Origin: JAFIEN01 sp051859505
GTDB lineage: Bacteria > Pseudomonadota > Alphaproteobacteria > Rhodobacterales > Rhodobacteraceae
NCBI GenBank assembly: GCA_051859505.1
Contig: JBHYFN010000060.1
Coordinates: 1 to 20,857, forward strand
Length of the DNA stretch: 20,857 nucleotides
Direction: 5' to 3'
The notes under the pieces are model-generated. The model saw nothing but the letters and a program-made list of their open reading frames with translations, ran no database searches and had not been told where the DNA came from. Each line of letters opens with the position of its first letter. Position 1 is the stretch's first letter. A program made the translations under genes and the position numbers. This document shows positions 14,952-20,857 of this stretch, piece by piece.

Positions 14952-15593
14952 CTATCGCCGCGGTTTCGACCGCCATGTCGACAACCAGCGCGACACCCCT
15001 TCCCGACGCTCCCCTATCGCCGCATCCATCTCGGCGATCCTTGGCCGCACCCGTCGGTTCAGGAACCGCCTGACCCGCACCGTGATCGCCCAGATGATCG
15101 CAAACAGCACCGTCAGGAAGATGATGTTGAACCACGGGATCAGAACCTGGTCCCGGCTCTCGGCCTCGCGCACCGAGACGATGTTGGGAAAGACCGACAG
15201 CCACGGGATCCGCCAGCCGTAATAGGTGACGATGGCCCATGTCTCGGGCTCGCCGGGGCGCGAGATCAGGTTGTTCGCCTGCGCCTGAACGTTCGAGGAG
15301 GTGTATTTGAAATAGGGCGGCCAGATGAAGCCGGTGTCTTCGTTGCGGAACACGATGACATTGCCGTTGCGGCGCAGGGCGTCGATGAAAAGCACGTCGC
15401 GCTGGATGCTCCCGGCCTCGACGCTCGACCCGACATCGGGCGAGGACCAGAAGATCGAGTTCTCGCCGAACTGGACGATACGGTTGAAGGTCCGCGTGAT
15501 CTGAACCACATCGCGATGCGGCAGGGTATAGTGCAGGAAGGCCGCGAACAGCGTCACGGCGGTAACGGCAAGAGCCCAACCCAGATAGCGCAT
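14952..15593 (-). CDS. Two-helix membrane protein, DUF1523-like
   Basis: A 213-residue membrane protein, last gene of the leftward AAA ATPase cluster. Helix one is at about 5-22 and helix two at about 153-173. Between them is a 130-residue loop, probably periplasmic, containing HYTLPHRDVVQI, the GENSIFWSSPDVGS segment, and conserved aromatic patches such as WPPYFKYTS. A strongly basic tail (R-rich, 174-213) would be cytoplasmic by the positive-inside rule. The beginning, with FLHYTLPHRDVV and the ENSIFW segment, resembles DUF1523 proteins of Rhodobacteraceae; the family function is unknown. An AAAGGA Shine-Dalgarno lies 7 bases before the ATG. It starts 15 bp after the 88-residue gene stop. 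Any role as an anchor or sensor for the cluster is inference. Confidence 0.8.
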   Translation of the reverse strand: MRYLGWALAVTAVTLFAAFLHYTLPHRDVVQITRTFNRIVQFGENSIFWSSPDVGSSVEAGSIQRDVLFIDALRRNGNVIVFRNEDTGFIWPPYFKYTSSNVQAQANNLISRPGEPETWAIVTYYGWRIPWLSVFPNIVSVREAESRDQVLIPWFNIIFLTVLFAIIWAITVRVRRFLNRRVRPRIAEMDAAIGERREGVSRWLSTWRSKPRR

Positions 15594-15608
15594 CGGACCG
15601 TCCTTTCG

Positions 15609-15875
15609 TCAGCTGTAATTCACGATGTAGATGATGATGCTGACCACCGCCACCGGCACGACATAGACACCCAGGATCAGCTTGCGCCGCAGCGACCCGT
15701 CGTATTCCTGAAGCCCGGCGCGGATGAAGGCCCGCTTGTCGCCTTCCAGGCCGTCCTCCTCCCATTGCCGCTCAAGCCTTTCGCGCCTGCGTGCCCGCGA
15801 ATAAAGCGAGAGGCAGACATAGACGATGGTCAGGACAACGAAGCCCACGAAGACAAGGCGGATGAAGGCTCCCAT
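15609..15875 (-). CDS. Small two-helix membrane protein
   Basis: An 88-residue protein with hydrophobic helices at about 5-25 and 66-86, separated by a charged, arginine- and glutamate-rich segment of about 40 residues (SRARRRERLERQWEEDGLEG). By the positive-inside rule the loop faces the cytoplasm, leaving both ends outside. Family unknown to me; similar short genes exist in Rhodobacterales. The ATG follows directly on the TAG of the 460-residue gene with no spacing and has a GAGGAGA Shine-Dalgarno inside the end of that gene, so co-translation is likely. The charged loop could bind the cluster's soluble proteins; that is speculation. Confidence 0.8.
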   Translation of the reverse strand: MGAFIRLVFVGFVVLTIVYVCLSLYSRARRRERLERQWEEDGLEGDKRAFIRAGLQEYDGSLRRKLILGVYVVPVAVVSIIIYIVNYS

Positions 15876-17258
15876 CTAGTCTCTCCTCACTGCGCCCCAG
15901 GGGCCGACGCGGGCGATCATCTCTTCCTCCGGGGTGGGGCCGCCCCTCGACCACGGCCCCGGCACCGTTGTGACGACCGGCTCGATCATCCCCTGCTCGC
16001 CGCCGAACAGCGCCTCTCGGGTGCCGGCCTTGTCGACCATGTATTCACGATGCAGGAAATCCGCCACATAGGCCTTTTTCGCCTCGGGCCAGGTCCGGTA
16101 GGCGCTGTAGAAGGCCTCCTTGTGGCAGATGAACAACTGGCGCACATCCAGCGGCGAGAGTTCCGCCAGAAGCATGTTGACCAGATCGGCATCCGGGCCC
16201 GGCGTCGCCCGAAGCGTATAGAAATAGGCCGGGTGGTCCGAGGTGATCTTCGGCCAGGGCCCGTCCTCCTCGGCCCAGCGCACAAGCGCTGCAAGGCCCT
16301 GCCAGTCTTCGGGCAGTTGCGGGCCGTAACGCCGGGCCAGGGCGCGCAGGTCGCGGCGCGTGCGCCCCTCGAGCGGCTCGCCCTGCTGGCTGGCGATCTC
16401 GGCCACGATGAAATCCATCTTCTGGCGCAGGATCGCGACCGCATCCACGCCGCGCGCCTTGACGATGGGTTCGACAAGGTCGTTTTCGTCCAGAAAGCGG
16501 GCAACGGCGTTTCTTTGCTGAAAGCCGATGACAGGCAGGTTGCGCAACTTCTTGCCCTGCAGGGTGTCGCCCCCGGTCAGGATCGCGGGCTTCGGCTGGG
16601 ACCGGAAGACATACAGCCCGCCGAAATGCGAGGTCCAGAAATTCTCCTGCACAAACTCCTTCTGGCGCAGCGACACCGGGTTGCGGGTCAGATCGCCGGT
16701 TTCCCGGGCCAGCCCGATCATCTCGGCGATCAGCACATCGTCCCACCAGGCATCGTCCTCGGTGCGGAACCGGTCGATCAGCCCGGTCAGCTTCGCGGCG
16801 GTTGCCACGGTGCCCGTGGTGGTATCCGCCTCGACCGTGATCCGCCGGATATCAAGCAGCTGTTCCGGCCCGTCCAGCGTGAAGACCGAATTCACCAGCT
16901 CGCCCGCCACGGCATCGCGCGCCGTCAGCGCGAAAAGGGCCGGTTCATTGGCCGCGATGAACTGCCGCAAGATCCCGCGCGAGGTCGAGAACCGCGCATT
17001 CAACAGCGGCGCGCGCTTCTGTTCGGTGGTCAGCAGGATGAACTGCCGGTTCACCCCGGCATGGTTTAGGTAAAGGTCGTCGCCGAATTCATCCCCGATC
17101 TCGGGCGAATATCCTGAAATGTCGATGTGGAAATCCGGCAGGGCGGTCATCCGGCCGGTCAGATGCCTGAGCGCGCGGTTGTAGCGCTCGATCAGGGCCG
17201 GGCTTTCGACCGCGATCAGGTTGCCGAACATCAACCCCTTTTCGATCAGCCGCTTCAT
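15876..17258 (-). CDS. Soluble 460-residue protein, DUF6638-like
   Basis: A cytoplasmic protein of unknown function. No membrane segment, signal peptide or known catalytic motif is visible. It begins MKRLIEKGLMFGNLIAVESP, which I associate with the Rhodobacteraceae-restricted family DUF6638 (moderate confidence). Mixed alpha/beta composition, with a glutamate/glycine/proline-rich tail and a central WTSHFGGLYVFRS segment. The ATG at 17258 overlaps the stop of the upstream membrane gene (ATGA) and has a GGGGGGCAGG ribosome site; an upstream extension of the frame to 17495 is the shadow of that gene. Its fixed place next to an AAA+ ATPase and small membrane proteins suggests a substrate, adaptor or effector of that ATPase, but the sequence does not show which. 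Confidence 0.82.
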   Translation of the reverse strand: MKRLIEKGLMFGNLIAVESPALIERYNRALRHLTGRMTALPDFHIDISGYSPEIGDEFGDDLYLNHAGVNRQFILLTTEQKRAPLLNARFSTSRGILRQFIAANEPALFALTARDAVAGELVNSVFTLDGPEQLLDIRRITVEADTTTGTVATAAKLTGLIDRFRTEDDAWWDDVLIAEMIGLARETGDLTRNPVSLRQKEFVQENFWTSHFGGLYVFRSQPKPAILTGGDTLQGKKLRNLPVIGFQQRNAVARFLDENDLVEPIVKARGVDAVAILRQKMDFIVAEIASQQGEPLEGRTRRDLRALARRYGPQLPEDWQGLAALVRWAEEDGPWPKITSDHPAYFYTLRATPGPDADLVNMLLAELSPLDVRQLFICHKEAFYSAYRTWPEAKKAYVADFLHREYMVDKAGTREALFGGEQGMIEPVVTTVPGPWSRGGPTPEEEMIARVGPWGAVRRD

Positions 17259-17608
17259 CCTGCCCCCCCGGCCCGGCTGCGGGTCGCGCTGCCAGAGGCG
17301 CGCAGAAGCATCACCACGATGATCCAGCCGATCATCATGATCCCCAGATTGAGCGCGAGATACATGAGCACGACCGCCCCGGCATGGGTCAGATCGCCCG
17401 AGGGCTGCAATGGCATCACGTCCCACTCGAGCATGGCAAGAATCGTCGTGTAGCCAAGCACGAGGATGGCCGCCACCTGCACGAGGCTTCGCCACCAGCC
17501 GCTGTCGCTGCGCCGCGCGACCAGCCAGACAGCGGCAAGTGAGGCGACCGAAAGCACCACCGCGAACACGGCCAGGACGCCATCAAGATCGGCACCCGTC
17601 CCTTCCAT
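17255..17608 (-). CDS. Small multi-pass membrane protein
   Basis: A 117-residue integral membrane protein with helices at about 10-31, 41-60 and 77-102, and a basic C-terminal tail. No family recognised. Translation probably starts at the ATG at 17608, preceded directly by a GTG; the ATG shares its first base with the TGA stop of the upstream gene (TGATG), and the end overlaps the next start by ATGA. Such linkage on both sides points to a fixed stoichiometry within the cluster. The loop between helices two and three holds an EWDVMPLQPSGD segment, probably on the outside. It resembles the upstream membrane gene in size and style but not clearly in sequence. Confidence 0.78.
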   Translation of the reverse strand: MEGTGADLDGVLAVFAVVLSVASLAAVWLVARRSDSGWWRSLVQVAAILVLGYTTILAMLEWDVMPLQPSGDLTHAGAVVLMYLALNLGIMMIGWIIVVMLLRASGSATRSRAGGAG

Positions 17609-17949
17609 CACCAGGTCTCCTTCACCCAATGCCGGGGCAGCCCCGCCACCGAAAGCACCATGATCGGCCCCCAGAGAAGCGAAGAGATCAGGCCCAGCCT
17701 GAGGAAATGCGCCAGCCCCGCAACGGCCCCCGCCTCGAACAGGGTCGCCAGCGGCACGCCCTGCCAGACATAGAGCAGGATGAAGAAGCCCGTTCCCACC
17801 GCCAGCATGATCAATGTGGCCACAAAGGCCAAAAGCAGGAGCGGCCGCACCCCTTCGGGAAAGACAAGGCTCAGGCCCCGGGGCACCAGCCATCCGACCA
17901 GCGCAAGCGCCAGTGCGGGAATGAACAGGCCGTCGGACAGAAGGTTCAT
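17608..17949 (-). CDS. Small multi-pass membrane protein
   Basis: A 113-residue integral membrane protein with helices at about 8-30, 36-61 and 84-103. No family recognised, and no catalytic motif visible. The ATG at 17949 overlaps the stop of the AAA ATPase gene by 4 bp (ATGA), and its stop shares one base with the next start. The direct genetic linkage to an AAA+ ATPase suggests that this protein, with the 117-residue one downstream, forms the membrane part of a complex with the ATPase; that is inference from arrangement. Only modest charge differences fix the topology. Confidence 0.78.
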   Translation of the reverse strand: MNLLSDGLFIPALALALVGWLVPRGLSLVFPEGVRPLLLLAFVATLIMLAVGTGFFILLYVWQGVPLATLFEAGAVAGLAHFLRLGLISSLLWGPIMVLSVAGLPRHWVKETW

Positions 17950-19883
17950 GATTTCGAGGCCAGATAGCGCCGTTTCGCCTCTTCCATGCGGCCCATGTCG
18001 CGCACGGCGTTCGCGATGGCGGCTTCGTCGGAATTGTCGGCGTAGCGGAATTCGCTGTCGGCGTAGCGGTTGACTTCCTGGATCACCATTTCCACCGTGA
18101 TCGGGCGGCGGAGTTCCTCGATCATCGCCTTCTTGGTGTCATAGTCCTTGAACAGGAACAGTTCCGGGTTTTCCATCCATTCGTCGGGCAGTTCGAAATC
18201 CATCGCCCGGACCTTGACCGCATCGGTGATGTTCTTGATCGCGCGGCCGGTGAAGCGGTGATCGGCCTCCTGGATCCCCTTCAGATAGGTGCCGATCTTG
18301 GCGATGGTGTCGAGCTTGCCCAGTTCCTTCTCGGTCCGTTCCCAGACCCGGATCAGCCCGTCCTCATGCGGGCGGTTGTGGCTTTCGAAACTGGCGGCAA
18401 CCATCTTCTGGATCTGCTGGGCGGCGAAAAGCTCGTGCTCGCCCAGCGGGATGGAGTGATTGCGGCCCAGAAGGAGCGAGAGGATGTCGATGTAATCCTC
18501 GCGCGTTTGCGGCCCGTCGACAAGGAAGCGCGCACCGGCGCGCTGGCGAAGCGCGTCGTCCACATTCTCGGGGTAGTTCGAGAACATCCCGAAGGTGCAA
18601 TTGCCCCGCACCACCGTATTGGCGCCTGCGAAGCTTTCCATCAGGACGGCCGTGATCTCCAGCTGTCCGGCGCTTGATTGCCTGTCACCGCGCTTGCCGG
18701 CCAGCGTGTCGATATCGTCGATCGTGCCGAAGCCGATCACGCCCGGGTCGATGATGTTGTTGATGAAGGCCTTTGCGTTCTGGCCCGACTTGCCCTGATA
18801 GCTGTCGATATTGTCGGTCGACAGGTTCTGGTACCGGAAAGTATAGCCCGCGACCTGGCAATAGTCGTGGATCAGTCCGGCCATCATCTGGATCAGCGTC
18901 GTCTTGCCCGTGCCCGGCGCGCCGTCACCCATGAAGGTGAAGATAAAGCCGCCGAGTTCCGCAAAGGGGTTCAGCTTGCGGGTGAAATCATAGGCCATCA
19001 GCATCTTGGCCAGCCGCAGAGACTGATACTTGGCGATATGGTTGCCCACCACCTCATGCGGCTGCTTGAAGGTCATGGTCAGAGCCTGACCGCGCGCCTT
19101 GCGGGCGGGGGTGAAGCCCTGGATGGTGAACTGGTCCGCCTCGACCCGCCAGCTTGCGGCGTTGAACGGCTCGAGCCTGCCGGCATGGGTCGCACGGGCG
19201 GCGACCTTGGCCATCAGCGCCTCGGCAAAGGCCAGAACGGTGGCAACAAGGCGGGGCTCGGTCGTGGCGAAGGCGGCAAGGTCGTGGTCCAGCTCCCACA
19301 ACACGCCGTGGAGGGCCAGTTGCGCATTGTCGGTCAACACCTCCTCGACATCGCCAAGCTCGACCGTTTCCTCGGAGGCATGGGCCGCCAGAAGAAAGGC
19401 GGTGGCATTGGCGAAAGTGTAGAGGGTGACAAGTGCTTCGGCGGTCAGAAGCTCGGAAAACTCGGTCCGCTTGTCGCCGGCCAGCGATCCGGCAAGGTTG
19501 GCGCGCTTGAGATCGGCCAGCCCGGTGCGGTCGGCATAGGTCTCGCCCACCGCGAGCGCGATGGCGATGGCGCGGCGCAGGCCCTGGGCGACATGGGCCT
19601 GAAGCGGCGACATGAGGCCATCGGCCCCGTCAGCACCGTCGATCCGGGCAAGAACCTGCACGCCTTCGGGCCGGGTGGTCTGGCGGGTGACAAGGCCGGG
19701 GGTCGTGGTGCGGAACGTCCGGCGCACGCCCACGCCGGGCGACCGCTCGGCCTGCGGATCGGGGGCCGTTGCCTTGGCGATGCGCGGCGCGTGATCCACC
19801 CCCTGCAGCATGGTCAGCGCAGCCGGGTAATGCTTGCGGATATCCTCTTCCCGCAACTCCATCTGATCGGCAGTCTGGCTCAT
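17946..19883 (-). CDS. AAA+ ATPase
   Basis: A 645-residue cytoplasmic AAA+ ATPase and the likely motor of this cluster. The ATPase core is complete: Walker A GAPGTGKT at 321-328, Walker B ending in D389-D390 (IGFGTIDDIDTL), a sensor-1-like asparagine in FGMFSNYPENVDD, and an arginine-finger-like LRQRAGAR. About 300 N-terminal residues hold no domain I recognise and look largely helical. The C terminus (after about 520) is helical and charged, with a sensor-2-like GRAIKNI. I start at the ATG at 19883 with AGGA upstream; a GTG directly before it is possible. Its stop overlaps the next gene by 4 bp. It is not MoxR-, ClpX- or FtsH-like in the parts I can read; no protease domain is present. Confidence 0.87.
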   Translation of the reverse strand: MSQTADQMELREEDIRKHYPAALTMLQGVDHAPRIAKATAPDPQAERSPGVGVRRTFRTTTPGLVTRQTTRPEGVQVLARIDGADGADGLMSPLQAHVAQGLRRAIAIALAVGETYADRTGLADLKRANLAGSLAGDKRTEFSELLTAEALVTLYTFANATAFLLAAHASEETVELGDVEEVLTDNAQLALHGVLWELDHDLAAFATTEPRLVATVLAFAEALMAKVAARATHAGRLEPFNAASWRVEADQFTIQGFTPARKARGQALTMTFKQPHEVVGNHIAKYQSLRLAKMLMAYDFTRKLNPFAELGGFIFTFMGDGAPGTGKTTLIQMMAGLIHDYCQVAGYTFRYQNLSTDNIDSYQGKSGQNAKAFINNIIDPGVIGFGTIDDIDTLAGKRGDRQSSAGQLEITAVLMESFAGANTVVRGNCTFGMFSNYPENVDDALRQRAGARFLVDGPQTREDYIDILSLLLGRNHSIPLGEHELFAAQQIQKMVAASFESHNRPHEDGLIRVWERTEKELGKLDTIAKIGTYLKGIQEADHRFTGRAIKNITDAVKVRAMDFELPDEWMENPELFLFKDYDTKKAMIEELRRPITVEMVIQEVNRYADSEFRYADNSDEAAIANAVRDMGRMEEAKRRYLASKS

Positions 19884-19965
19884 CACGGTTTCCTGTCAAA
19901 TTGGTCCAAGATACGAAAATCCCGGCGCATCATCCATCCCCTGGCCTGTGCGGGGTGGGTTGACC

Positions 19966-20857
19966 TCACCGATAGCTCAACAATCGCCCTTCGGGGCTGA
20001 CGACGAATTTCTGCACGCCGCGAAACCCCGGTGGGTCAAGTTCGGCCAGGGACTGATACGGCCGCTGCGGCAGGATGATCGCGCGGGACATCCGGGTCGC
20101 GCCGGTATCCGCCACGGTGTCGAGGTCATAGATCTGCCGCTCGACCGTGCCGAACCAGCCCGACTTGACCCGTTCCGACCGGTCGCTGACCAGTTCCTCT
20201 TCGGTCCAGGCCAGTGCCCAATCCTCGCCCTCGCCGGCCATCGCCTTGTTCAGCACCTCGCGGATCGGCCCTTCCTGCAGGGTGAAGGCGTGGGAATACA
20301 TCGGCCCGATGTGGAACCGGCGCAGCCGCACCGGGTGCAGGTCGGCGAAATCGGTGTCGAAGCCCGTCGCGATGGTCACAAGCTTCAGCCCGCCCACCGC
20401 CTGCGCCATCAGATGCGCCTGCACACCGGGCCAGCGCCTTTCATCCTTGGGCAGGCCCGCACGGCCGCTGTCCAGCAGCTCCATCAGATAGACGGTCGGC
20501 AGGTTCGTCTGGCTGTCATAGACGGCCCAACGCAAGAGATAGCGCCGCCGCTGTCCCTGATCGCCCAGCCAGACCGCCTCGGGATCGTTGCGCGCCCAGA
20601 ACAGGCCGCCCTTCTTCAACTCGGTGTAGTAAAGCCGCTGGCTCAGGGCATATTGCAGCTGCGTCGGCACGACCTGTTCCGACAGGATCGTGCGGACCAT
20701 ATCGTCCTTGAGCTGCATCTCGCCGGGCAGGCCGGCAAGGTGGCGGTCGGCCTGGGCCGCGTCATTGGCCATGTTCATGAGTTCGGCAAAGGTGGGAAAG
20801 CCGCTGTCCACCCGGTCGAAGGTCAGCTTCCCCGCATGCGGCAGCCGGCCCGAGAAA
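19966..20857 (-). CDS. Unknown protein, 5' end cut by window edge
   Basis: The upstream part of the gene is missing: the frame stays open to the window edge, and the residues before the first GTG candidate (20811) look like protein (LPHAGKLTFDRV). About 296 residues are visible. No transmembrane helix, no known motif. It has the segment QLQYALSQRLYYTELKKG, an internal FDTDFADLHPVRLRRFHIGPMYSH (named in part), and ends PEGRLLSYR. Soluble, cytoplasmic by appearance. It lies 82 bp upstream of the AAA ATPase in the same direction, so it may be the head of the same operon, but an independent promoter in that gap is possible. I do not recognise the family. Confidence 0.75.
   Translation of the reverse strand, partial: FSGRLPHAGKLTFDRVDSGFPTFAELMNMANDAAQADRHLAGLPGEMQLKDDMVRTILSEQVVPTQLQYALSQRLYYTELKKGGLFWARNDPEAVWLGDQGQRRRYLLRWAVYDSQTNLPTVYLMELLDSGRAGLPKDERRWPGVQAHLMAQAVGGLKLVTIATGFDTDFADLHPVRLRRFHIGPMYSHAFTLQEGPIREVLNKAMAGEGEDWALAWTEEELVSDRSERVKSGWFGTVERQIYDLDTVADTGATRMSRAIILPQRPYQSLAELDPPGFRGVQKFVVSPEGRLLSYR

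Overview
The window is GC-rich chromosomal DNA from an alphaproteobacterium, most likely of the Rhodobacteraceae (Paracoccus/Rhodobacter-type). The signs are a FYDLN acid-domain protein, a DUF1523-type membrane protein, a hemP gene behind a TGA-N9-TCA iron box, and an intergenic hairpin repeat whose sequence I associate with this family. No database search was possible, so names rest on recognised motifs and family resemblance.

Layout. (1) Positions 17-4760 hold housekeeping genes: a leftward run hslO (Hsp33), a CoA-type Nudix hydrolase and a CCA-adding enzyme, joined by short overlaps; a divergent second Nudix gene; tRNA-Ala(GGC); a FYDLN acidic protein; and a YgjP/SprT-like metallopeptidase. 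(2) Positions 4772-6287 hold regulation and iron: a GntR/FCD repressor with a perfect 18-bp palindrome 3 bp before its start codon, a 14-bp GC-rich tandem repeat, then hemP with an iron box and a translationally coupled cysteine-rich protein of unknown function. (3) Positions 6382-14942 look catabolic: a GH13 alpha-glucosidase, hydantoinase/oxoprolinase subunits A and B, a DAO-family FAD oxidoreductase, a uronate-dehydrogenase-like SDR and an AraC regulator. The FAD gene is flanked by two copies of a two-hairpin intergenic repeat.

(4) Positions 14952-20857 (leftward) are a tight cluster of at least six genes: an AAA+ ATPase, two small multi-pass membrane proteins, a 460-residue soluble protein (DUF6638-like), an 88-residue two-helix protein and a DUF1523-like two-helix protein. 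The five junctions are a 4-base overlap, a 1-base overlap, another 4-base overlap, a directly abutting stop and start, and a 15-bp gap carrying a Shine-Dalgarno. A seventh gene, truncated by the window edge, lies 82 bp upstream. I know no described function for this set; it is the best candidate here for an uncharacterised system, plausibly a membrane-associated AAA+ machine.

No IS element, CRISPR array, prophage gene, rRNA or replication origin was seen. No stretch over 300 bp lacks a gene.
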